Assembly: GCA_005881575.1 (NCBI GenBank) | Contig: VBCA01000019.1 | Location: 1-64,000, forward strand | DNA: 64,000 nt | Direction: 5' to 3' | Origin: Betaproteobacteria bacterium | GTDB taxonomy: Bacteria; Pseudomonadota; Gammaproteobacteria; Burkholderiales; SG8-39 | Part shown: positions 17,935-25,045 of the stretch, one piece after another | How positions within the stretch are numbered: position 1 is the first letter of the stretch | Layout of the letters: every line of letters begins with the position of its first letter | Program-made: the position numbers and the translations under genes | Notes under the pieces: model-generated | The model's database searches: none | What the model saw: only the letters and a program-made list of their open reading frames with translations | What the model was told of the DNA's origin: nothing

Positions 17935-18822
17935 ATGAAGATCTGCCATTACAACGAGGGCCTCGCGGGGGCCGTGGTCGGGGAGAAGCTGTATCCGATC
18001 GGCGACGTCCTCATGAAGGCGGGCCATCTGAAGCCGGGCCACACCATGCTCGAAGTGATCGAGCGACTCGCGAACGAGCCCGCAGCGATGAAGTTGGCGC
18101 GTTTCGCCACGCAGACGGGCTCGTCCCTGCCGCTCGCCCAGGCGAGGCTGCTCGCGCCCGTTCTCAATCCGCCCGCGATCTGGGCGGCGGCCGCGAACTA
18201 CAAGGCGCACCAGGCGGAGATGCGCGAAAAAATGGGCTCATCCGACCGTTCGGACCTCTCCAAGGACGAGCTGATGGCGGAGTTTTTCCTCAAGCCCGCC
18301 TCCTCGATCATCGGCCCGGGCGGGACCGTGATCCTTCCGAGAATATCCAAGGACGTGGATTTCGAATGCGAGCTGTGCGCAGTGATCGGAAAGACGGCAC
18401 GCCACGTCAGCGAAGGCGAGGCGCTCGACCACGTGTTCGGCTACACGATTTGCTGGGACTTCAGCCAGCGCGATCCCTGGGGGCGGGGCAGGCAGAACAC
18501 GCGCAACATCCGCAAGGGCTTCGACACCTTCACCGGCCTCGGACCGTGGATCGTGACGCGCGACGAGATCGACGATCCGCAAGGCCTCGCGATCCGCGTC
18601 GAGCAGAACGGCAAGCTCGCCATGAGCGCGCATACCGGCGACATGATCTGCGGCCTGCGCGAGCACATTCGCTTTCTCTCGGACGTGATGACGCTCAAGC
18701 CCGGAGTCCTGATCACGACAGGGACGCCGGCGGGCGTCTCGAAGCTCGCCGACGGCGATCACTTGAGAGGCAACATCGAGGGGATCGGCGAGATGGAAGT
18801 CGCGGTGCGGGCCGAACGCTAA
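17935..18822 (+). CDS. fumarylacetoacetate hydrolase (FAH) family protein
   Basis: Protein of 295 residues with the FAH fold: an N-terminal small domain (1-75), then NYKAHQAEM, the metal-ligand stretch DFECELCAVIG, GYTICWDFSQRD, FTGLGPW and TTGTPAGV. Members hydrolyse or decarboxylate 2-oxo acids in aromatic and acylpyruvate catabolism with Mg2+. It lies between two paralogous Bug receptors, so their ligand may be its substrate or precursor (inference). The SD GGGAGAAGG precedes ATG 17935. It could equally be a 2-oxo-hept-3-ene-dioate-type hydratase; the subfamily is not resolved. Confidence 0.9.
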   Translation: MKICHYNEGLAGAVVGEKLYPIGDVLMKAGHLKPGHTMLEVIERLANEPAAMKLARFATQTGSSLPLAQARLLAPVLNPPAIWAAAANYKAHQAEMREKMGSSDRSDLSKDELMAEFFLKPASSIIGPGGTVILPRISKDVDFECELCAVIGKTARHVSEGEALDHVFGYTICWDFSQRDPWGRGRQNTRNIRKGFDTFTGLGPWIVTRDEIDDPQGLAIRVEQNGKLAMSAHTGDMICGLREHIRFLSDVMTLKPGVLITTGTPAGVSKLADGDHLRGNIEGIGEMEVAVRAER

Positions 18823-18890
18823 GCTTCGCAACGATGACCGCGGCACCGGCAATGGCGTAGACTTGCGATCGGCATCCGAACAAGAACAGA

Positions 18891-19880
18891 ATGAAATCGC
18901 CTCGCGCCGCTTTCCTCGGAACGGTCGGCCTCCTCGGCCTTGCTCTGGGCACGGGTGCGACGCTCGCCGCAGCCCAGGGTGCGTATCCGCACCGCGCGAT
19001 CCGGATGGTCGTGGATACTTCACCGGGCGGGCTCACCGATATCCTCGGGCGCCTCGCCGCCGAGGGCCTCGCGCGGGAGCTCGGCAAGCAGGTCGTGGTC
19101 GAGAACAAGGCGGGCGCCTCGGGCAACGTCGCCATCGAATACGTGGTGAAATCGCCCCCCGACGGACACACGCTGATGATCTGCGCGGGGGGAAATCTCG
19201 TCATCAAGCCTTTCCTCGAGCACTCGCTCGTCTTCGATCCGCTGGTCGATCTCGTCCCGGTGTTCAATTTCGCCGAGGCGCCGCACATTCTGGTCGTCCC
19301 GAATTCGATTGCAGCCACTGATCTCGCGGAGTTCATCGCGTACGCCAGGGCGAATCCCGGCAAGGTCTACTACGGCTCGGCGGGGACCGGGAGCCCGCCG
19401 CACCTCGCCGTAGATCAATTCGCGCGCCTCGCGGGCCTGCAGCTCGTGCACGTGCCGTACAAGGGCGTGGGGCCGGCGCTCCCCGATCTCATCGCGGGCC
19501 GCCTGCAGGTCATGTCGATGAGCTACGGCTCGGCGCAGCCGTATCTCAAGAGCGGCGCGCTGCGCGCGCTCGCGGCCGCATCGAAGCGGCGCCTCGCCGG
19601 ACTGCCCGAAGTGCCGACCTCCGCGGAGGCGGGACTGCCGGGCTGGGAGATGAGCGCCTGGTTCGGCATCTTCGCGCCGAAAGCGACGAGCCCCGAAATC
19701 GTGCGCCTGCTGAACGAGAAGCTGGAGGCGGTGATCGAGGAGCCCAGGACGAGGCAGCGGCTGCTCGAGGTCGGCGCCGAGCCGCTCGGCGGTCCGGCTC
19801 AGGCATTCGCCGAGCGCGTGCGCGCCGATTATCGGATGTGGGGGCAGTTCATCAAGGAATCGGGAATCAAGCTGGAGTAG
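18891..19880 (+). CDS. Bug-family periplasmic receptor 2
   Basis: Receptor of 329 residues with signal peptide ending ATLAAAQG, SPGGLTD ligand loop, VVENKAGASGN, PDGHTL, LVHVPYKGVGPAL and EVPTSAEAGLPGWE. It shares runs such as FARLAG, LKSGAL-ALAAASK and WFGIFAPK with receptor 1, marking a local duplication. Only four bases separate its stop from the VOC gene, so it heads a tight run of five genes to 23536. Confidence 0.93.
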   Translation: MKSPRAAFLGTVGLLGLALGTGATLAAAQGAYPHRAIRMVVDTSPGGLTDILGRLAAEGLARELGKQVVVENKAGASGNVAIEYVVKSPPDGHTLMICAGGNLVIKPFLEHSLVFDPLVDLVPVFNFAEAPHILVVPNSIAATDLAEFIAYARANPGKVYYGSAGTGSPPHLAVDQFARLAGLQLVHVPYKGVGPALPDLIAGRLQVMSMSYGSAQPYLKSGALRALAAASKRRLAGLPEVPTSAEAGLPGWEMSAWFGIFAPKATSPEIVRLLNEKLEAVIEEPRTRQRLLEVGAEPLGGPAQAFAERVRADYRMWGQFIKESGIKLE

Positions 19881-19884
19881 CGCT

Positions 19885-20376
19885 ATGGCTCGTTCCGTGC
19901 TCAAGACGAAATTCATCTCGCACGGCACGCTCGGCTCGAAAGATCTCGAGGCGACGCGCCGTTTCTACGAGGAGTTCCTCGGCCTGGAAGTGGTGCGCAC
20001 CAGCCCGGTGTCCCTCATGATCCGCCTCGGCGGCAACCATGTGTACGCCGTCGTCTACACCAAGAAGAAAGAGCGCATGCCGCGCGTCTACCACAACGGC
20101 CTGGACGTAGCCACCGACGCCGACGTGGACGAAGCCTGGCGGGCGTGCCACTCGCAGGCGCAGACGTGGGGGCTGCACGACATCGGCAAACCTTCCGCGC
20201 GCCACGGAACCTACAGCTTCCTTTTCTGGGACGCCGACGACAACGCCTGGGAAATCCTCTCCAATCCGAAGGGCGGCTATACCTGGATCTTCGAGCAGGG
20301 CGATCTCGAAGGCCGGGGGCATTTTGAGCGCGGCTTCCGTCACAAACGCCCGGACGCGAAGAAGGAAACCGCGTGA
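19885..20376 (+). CDS. VOC-superfamily (glyoxalase/extradiol dioxygenase-like) protein
   Basis: Protein of 163 residues built from paired beta-alpha-beta-beta-beta modules: SHGTLGSKDLEATRRFYEEF opens the first, and YSFLFWDADDNAWEIL closes the second with a typical metal-ligand Glu. A His in SHGTL and one in the second module can complete a 2-His-1-Glu site. The product may be a lyase, dioxygenase or isomerase of ring-cleavage type. Its stop overlaps the next gene by four bases (GTGA). The C-terminus (after 135) is basic and unstructured. Confidence 0.85.
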   Translation: MARSVLKTKFISHGTLGSKDLEATRRFYEEFLGLEVVRTSPVSLMIRLGGNHVYAVVYTKKKERMPRVYHNGLDVATDADVDEAWRACHSQAQTWGLHDIGKPSARHGTYSFLFWDADDNAWEILSNPKGGYTWIFEQGDLEGRGHFERGFRHKRPDAKKETA

Positions 20377-21362
20377 GGGCGGCGTACTACGAGCGCAAAG
20401 GGCCTGCGACGAAAGTCCTCGTGCTCGGCGAGCTGCCCGATCCGCAGCCCGCGCCTGGCGAAGTCCGAGTCAAGCTGCATTTTTCCGGAATCAATCCGAC
20501 CGACACGAAGTTGCGCGGCGGCTGGGACGGAAGCATGGAAATGCCGTTTCCGCGCGTGATTCCGCATCAGGACGGAGCCGGCGTCATCGACGCGGTCGGG
20601 CCGGGCGTGCCGCGATCGAGGATAGGTGAGCGCGTGTGGATTTACGAGGCGCAGCGCGGCCGCGCTTTCGGCACCGCCGCCGAATACGTCGCGATCCCTT
20701 CGGAGAATGCAGTGAGTCTTCCCGAGGGCGCCAGCTTCGAGATCGGAGCCTGCCTCGGCATCGCCGGGATGACTGCGCACCGCTGCCTTTTTCGGGACGG
20801 GGGTATTCAAGGGCAGACCGTGCTCGTCGCGGGCGGCGGCGGCGCGGTCGGCCACGCGGCGATCCAGCTCGCAAAATGGGGTGGAGCGCGCGTCGCCACT
20901 ACCGTGAGCCGGCCCGAGCAGGAGAAGGTCGCACGCGGGGCGGGCGCCGATCTCGTGGTCAACCGCAAGACAGACGACGCCGCCGAGAGAATCAGGGCGT
21001 TCACGCGGGGACCGGGTGTCGACCGCGTGGTGGAAGTCGCCTTCGAGGCGAACCTCGAGCTCAATCGCGCGGTGCTGAAGGCCAACGGAGTAATCGCTAC
21101 CTACTCGTCCGGTGCGTCCGACAGCGCGCCGCGCATCCCGTTCACCGCTATCATGCGGCAGGGAATAAGCGTGCACTTCGTCCTCGTATACGTCATGCCC
21201 CGCGAAGCGCACTGGGCGGCCGCGCGCGACCTGAACGCCGCGCTCGAGGCGGGGCGCTACCGCCCCCACGTCGCAGGCATCTTCAAGCTCGATGAAACGG
21301 CCAAGGCACACGAAGCGCAGGAAAGCGGCGGCACGGTCGGCAAGCTCCTCGTCGGCATCTGA
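20373..21362 (+). CDS. zinc-independent MDR oxidoreductase (NADPH:quinone reductase-like)
   Basis: Medium-chain dehydrogenase/reductase of 329 residues. The N-terminal GroES-like domain includes GINPTDTKLRGG and HQDGAG; the Rossmann domain has VLVAGGGGAVGHAAIQLAKW. The catalytic-zinc Cys/His set of alcohol dehydrogenases is absent, consistent with quinone oxidoreductase or enoyl reductase activity using NADPH. It starts at GTG 20373, overlapping the VOC stop, and is followed five bases after its own stop by the toroid membrane protein. Confidence 0.9.
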   Translation: MRAAYYERKGPATKVLVLGELPDPQPAPGEVRVKLHFSGINPTDTKLRGGWDGSMEMPFPRVIPHQDGAGVIDAVGPGVPRSRIGERVWIYEAQRGRAFGTAAEYVAIPSENAVSLPEGASFEIGACLGIAGMTAHRCLFRDGGIQGQTVLVAGGGGAVGHAAIQLAKWGGARVATTVSRPEQEKVARGAGADLVVNRKTDDAAERIRAFTRGPGVDRVVEVAFEANLELNRAVLKANGVIATYSSGASDSAPRIPFTAIMRQGISVHFVLVYVMPREAHWAAARDLNAALEAGRYRPHVAGIFKLDETAKAHEAQESGGTVGKLLVGI

Positions 21363-21366
21363 GGCC

Positions 21367-22818
21367 ATGCGCAAAGCGAGCCCAGCCGCGAAGAAGCTCG
21401 GCGCGTACGCGCAGGCGCTGGGGTCATACGCCGCCCGGCTGCGTCCCTACGTCGACAAAGCGCGCCTCCACGCCAACAAGCTGCGTCCCTACGTCGGCAA
21501 AACGCGTTTCTATATCGGCAAGCTGCGACCCTACGTCGATAAGCTGCGGCCCCTTACCGACAGGCTGCGTCCCTACGTCGACAAGCTGCGCCGGCATGCC
21601 GTGAAAGCCGTCGATGCCGTCGGGAGCTGGCTGCATCGGGGGATCGTCCAGGTGGGCAAGGTGAGCCCGCGCACGGCGAGGCGACTCGAAGCCGTCGAAG
21701 CTTGGGTCTGTCAAAGCGACGGGCGCAAGCTCAGGGGCGCGGCGCTCGTAGCCGTGCTCGTGCTCGGGATCGGTTTCGCGGCGATTTTTCCGGAAGCGGC
21801 CGGCCGCTACGGCCGCGTGATATTCACCTCGAACCGGGTCGTGCCGCTGCCGGACGAAACGCGCCGCGCCGTCCGCGAAAAAGCGAAAGAGCTTGCCGCG
21901 GCGCTCGACGGCCGCCTCGACAGGAAAAGAAAGCTCGCCGGCGAGACCTGGACCTCCGCCCGGATTCTCGTCGCGCTCAGGGAAAACGATCCGGACTACG
22001 CGAGCCGGATCGACGTCAAACGGGTCGAGCAGTATTTCCGCTCCATGGCCGGACCCGAATGCGCCTGCTGGCGCCGGTTTCCCCAGGGCAAGCATCCGAA
22101 TCACCTCGGCGTCACGTCGTGGGTGCTGTGGACTTTCGCGCAGTACGGGATTCCGGCTCACAAGAGCGAGCTCGAGTTCCTCCTTTCGGCCCAGAGTGCG
22201 GACGGGGGGTGGCCCCTGTTCGGGGGCGCTCAGGAGGAGAAGTTCACCTCGAGCTACGGGACGGCGGCCGCCATCCTCGCCTTGCACGCGCAGGCGCCTC
22301 TTCAGCCCGACCGCGGGCAGAGGAAACGGGTCGCCGCCGCGGTGGACCGCGGAGTGGACTGGCTGAAGAGCCGCGTCGTCGCCGGCCGGGCGCGATGGGC
22401 GGACTATCCGGCGTGGCCCGAGCCCCAGGAAGACTTCCTGGGCGTCTCGGGATTTGCGCTTTTCGCGCTGCATCGCGTGGGCGCGTGGTGGCTCGGCTCG
22501 CTCGACCGCGACTGGCTGCGCGAGCTTCCCGCGCAGGCTCCCGCCGCGCTGCGCGGCGAAGCCTCCGCGAAGGCGGTGCAGGTCGGCAACCGCCCCTTCA
22601 CCGACGAGACGCGCTATTACGAGCTCCCTTGGACGATACTCGCGACGGAGGAGGTTTACCGCAGCGCCGGGATTTTCCGAAAGATTCGCGCAGTGCAGTG
22701 GCTCGAGCGCGCCCTCGCCCCCGGGGCTTCGATCTACGAGCTCACCGGACGCGAGAAAAGCGCGGCGCCCGTCGCCGAAGCCCTGCTCGCCTTGCGGAAC
22801 GAGGCGAAGCATGAGTAG
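21367..22818 (+). CDS. membrane-anchored terpene-cyclase-like toroid protein with heptad repeats
   Basis: Protein of 483 residues with three parts. Residues about 18-85 hold some nine tandem heptads of the form KLRPYVD, strongly basic and amphipathic. One transmembrane segment follows (about 124-142). The large C-terminal region (about 190-480) has alpha/alpha-toroid character with a QW-like motif AQSADGGW (about 275-282), as in squalene cyclase and prenyltransferase beta subunits. The DxDD acid motif of class II cyclases is not seen, so it is probably not a classical cyclase. The ATG at 21367 lies just after the MDR stop; an in-frame start at 21292 lies inside the MDR gene. It overlaps the aldolase start by eight bases. 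Function unknown. Confidence 0.72.
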   Translation: MRKASPAAKKLGAYAQALGSYAARLRPYVDKARLHANKLRPYVGKTRFYIGKLRPYVDKLRPLTDRLRPYVDKLRRHAVKAVDAVGSWLHRGIVQVGKVSPRTARRLEAVEAWVCQSDGRKLRGAALVAVLVLGIGFAAIFPEAAGRYGRVIFTSNRVVPLPDETRRAVREKAKELAAALDGRLDRKRKLAGETWTSARILVALRENDPDYASRIDVKRVEQYFRSMAGPECACWRRFPQGKHPNHLGVTSWVLWTFAQYGIPAHKSELEFLLSAQSADGGWPLFGGAQEEKFTSSYGTAAAILALHAQAPLQPDRGQRKRVAAAVDRGVDWLKSRVVAGRARWADYPAWPEPQEDFLGVSGFALFALHRVGAWWLGSLDRDWLRELPAQAPAALRGEASAKAVQVGNRPFTDETRYYELPWTILATEEVYRSAGIFRKIRAVQWLERALAPGASIYELTGREKSAAPVAEALLALRNEAKHE

Positions 22819-23536
22819 CGCGAGCCGTCGCGGGGCGCAACCCACGCTCAAGCGCGACGTGGCGCTCGCCAACCTCATCGTCGAGCGTTTCGGCCTCTCC
22901 AACGCCTTCGGGCATGCGAGTGCCCGCATCCCGGGCACCGACACCTTCTTCATGCCCACGCGGCGCAGCCCCGGTCTCGCCAGCGCGAGCACGCTCTTGG
23001 TTCTGGACAGCGAAGGCAAGATTCTCTCGGGCAGGGGGACGCCGAACAGCGAGCTCTGGATCCACGCGCGCATCTACGCCGCCCGACCCGACGTGGGCGG
23101 CATCGTCCACGCACATCCTCCGGCCTGCGTCTGCCTCACGCAGATCGGGCAACCGCATCGCGTCGTCCACAACCAGGGCGGGGCGTTCTACGCAGGCGTG
23201 CCGGAGTACGAGCGCATCGGCCTCATCCGCACGCGCGAGCTGGGCGACCTGCTCGCGCGCAAGCTGGGCTCGGGACTCGCCGTCATGATGCGCGGCCACG
23301 GCATCACCACTGCGCTCCCCGACGTGCGCGCCGCCACCGTGGCCGCGTGCATGCTGGAGGAGAGCGCCGCGATGCAGCTGCGCATGCTCGCCGCCGCCGG
23401 CGGGGACGCCGCGCGCCTGCGCGCCTACAGCCGCGAGGAAGCGGCGAGCGTGAGCGATCAGATCAGCCCTCGGGTCGTGGAGCGGGCCTGGGAGTACTAC
23501 GCGCTCGCGGCGGAGCAAAGACCGCTGGGCGGCTAG
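22811..23536 (+). CDS. class II aldolase/adducin-family protein
   Basis: Protein of 241 residues. Key zinc and catalytic elements are visible: SELWIHARIY with the catalytic Glu, VHAHPP (two zinc His), and MRGHGITT with the third His. The family includes fuculose-phosphate and ribulose-phosphate aldolases and epimerases, plus many decarboxylases of unknown substrate. It overlaps the toroid gene by eight bases and closes the tight run that begins at 18891. The substrate is presumably a hydroxylated acid or sugar acid linked to the same pathway. Confidence 0.88.
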   Translation: MSSASRRGAQPTLKRDVALANLIVERFGLSNAFGHASARIPGTDTFFMPTRRSPGLASASTLLVLDSEGKILSGRGTPNSELWIHARIYAARPDVGGIVHAHPPACVCLTQIGQPHRVVHNQGGAFYAGVPEYERIGLIRTRELGDLLARKLGSGLAVMMRGHGITTALPDVRAATVAACMLEESAAMQLRMLAAAGGDAARLRAYSREEAASVSDQISPRVVERAWEYYALAAEQRPLGG

Positions 23537-23556
23537 AGAGCGCCGGTATCGTCGCG

Positions 23557-23884
23557 ATGGAAAGAACCCCGTCGATCGGCCTGCCTTGCGCAATTTTCCT
23601 CGCGATGTCGGTGGCGCTCGCACCGGCATTCGGAGCGGATGGGGTGCTGGAAAAGTGCCGCGCCATTCCCGAACGGGAGGCGCGTCTCGATTGCTTCGAC
23701 TCGGTGACGCAGGACGGGCGCGGCCCCGGCCATTACCTTTCGAACCTCTGGAGGCTCGGTCCCGGCCAGGAGCGCATCGGCATCGACCAGGCGCAGCCGC
23801 ACCGGCCCGTATACGTTCTAGTGGACCGCTGGACGAGCAGTGTCAACCAAGCGCCGTCGAGCCCCGCGCCCGGGCACAGCTTGC
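23557..23884 (+). pseudogene. 5' fragment of an outer-membrane phospholipase A gene
   Basis: The ATG at 23557 opens a good signal peptide (to AFGAD), then CRAIPEREARLDCFD and WRLGPGQERIGIDQAQPHRP followed by YVLVDRWTSSVNQAPSSP. This matches my recollection of the N-terminus of betaproteobacterial phospholipase A (PldA type). Homology ends at about 23880: the frame then runs antisense through a lipoprotein gene to 24075 with a Cys/Ser-rich, non-protein-like sequence. The beta-barrel and catalytic His/Ser regions are absent, so this is a truncated gene joined tail to tail with another truncated gene. Confidence 0.65.
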
Positions 23885-24182
23885 GCACCAGCGAGTCATA
23901 CTGCGACTTGTCCTGCTGGGTGGCGGTCAGCAGCTGCGTCTTTTGCTGCTCCAGCGCGGCGATCTGCCTGCTCAGGTCCGCCTGCTGCTGCTCCAGCGCA
24001 GAGCGCTGCGACTGCAGAGTCTGCACCTGCTCCTGGAGCGTGCCGCGCTGTTTCTGCAGCGCAGCGATCTCCTGATTCTTGTCCGCTTCCAGTTTCTCGT
24101 ACGTGCCCGTGCTGACGCAGCCGCACAGCGTGAATGCTCCAGCGAGCGCGGCGCCCACAGCGTGCAATCCACTTCCTTTCAT
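23880..24182 (-). pseudogene. 5' fragment of an OmpA-family lipoprotein gene
   Basis: From ATG 24182 (SD GGAG six bases upstream): a lipoprotein signal with LCGC, then CVSTGTYEKLEADKNQEI, a long Gln/Leu coiled coil, and YDSLVRKL, which normally leads into the OmpA peptidoglycan-binding domain. That domain is missing: from about 23880 the frame (open to 23733) is antisense to the phospholipase fragment. The coiled coil and lipobox are intact, so a short lipoprotein could still be made. Confidence 0.6.
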
Positions 24183-24262
24183 TTCCATCTCCTTCTTCAA
24201 AGCGATGACTCCCCTGGGCCGCTACAATATAGCACCGCAAAAGACAATACGGAGGGGTTCGC

Positions 24263-24412
24263 ATGAAGGGGAACGAATCGCCGCTCTGCACGCCCGTCGC
24301 CGCGCTAGCGGTATTCCTCTCGGCATGCGCCGCCACGCCCCTGGCGACCGCGCCTGGGGTGAGAGCCGAGCTCGCTCCGACGGCGTGCGCGTCGCGCCCT
24401 AGCGGGAGGTGA
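24263..24412 (+). pseudogene. short lipoprotein-like fragment
   Basis: 49 codons with a strong GGAGGGG ribosome site. The product has a lipoprotein signal (AVFLSACAATP), then APGVRAELAPT, which resembles the opening of amino-acid-type ABC periplasmic binding lipoproteins. After APT the frame gives ACASRPSGR and stops; one extra base there would continue as GVRVA, as expected for that family. It overlaps the end of the convergent DUF4124 gene by 14 bases. A frameshifted and truncated remnant is likely; a genuine small lipoprotein cannot be excluded. Confidence 0.45.
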
Positions 24413-24938
24413 AGTTTCCCGCGGTGATCGCGTTCGGGCCGTTGAAAGTTCCGGGCATGATGCCGGGGCCCACGACGTTTCCCGCGCCCCGTCCCGTGAA
24501 CGAGGTGCGCACGAACACGGGACGACGGTGCCTGACCGGGACCACCGCGATAGGCCCAGCATACGGCATGGTTCCGCCGTAACTGTCGCAATCCACGCGC
24601 CGTTCCGAAATGCAGCGCTCATAGGCCGCCTGCGAAAAGGCGGCAAGGTCGACCTGTTGCCGCGCCAGCCGCTCGGCATGCAGCTGCCGCTCCAGCCGGT
24701 CCACCCTGTCCGAAAGGGCCGGGTCCGGTGCGGCGTTCGCCGCGGCGCGCGCGAGGAAAGACGGATCGGGCGAATAGACCGAAATTCTGTCCGCGACCGT
24801 GTCGGACTTCTTCCCGACCGCGGGCGCCTGGTCCGAGTAGTGAGTCTTGCCGGCTTCGTCCACCCACTTGTAGATCTGGGCATAAACCGGTGCGCAGGCG
24901 GCGGTCAGCAGAATCACGGATGAGATGAGCGTCTTCAT
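24399..24938 (-). CDS. DUF4124-domain exported protein
   Basis: Protein of 179 residues with signal peptide ending PVYAQ, followed directly by the DUF4124 signature IYKWVDEAGKTHYSD. A helical segment rich in Arg/Gln/Leu follows (about 75-110), then a Gly/Asn/Thr-rich tail. DUF4124 proteins are abundant in beta- and gammaproteobacteria and their role is unknown. It is periplasmic if the signal is cleaved. It converges on the lipoprotein fragment at 24263. Confidence 0.85.
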   Translation of the reverse strand: MKTLISSVILLTAACAPVYAQIYKWVDEAGKTHYSDQAPAVGKKSDTVADRISVYSPDPSFLARAAANAAPDPALSDRVDRLERQLHAERLARQQVDLAAFSQAAYERCISERRVDCDSYGGTMPYAGPIAVVPVRHRRPVFVRTSFTGRGAGNVVGPGIMPGTFNGPNAITAGNFTSR

Positions 24939-25045
24939 GATCGCGTGCTCCGGGACGATGATTCAAATGCTAGCAAAGTCCCGAGCCGCGCGGCGCGAAT
25001 AAAGTGTTTCAAATTGTGTGGCCGTAGCACTTCGGCTACATCTGG

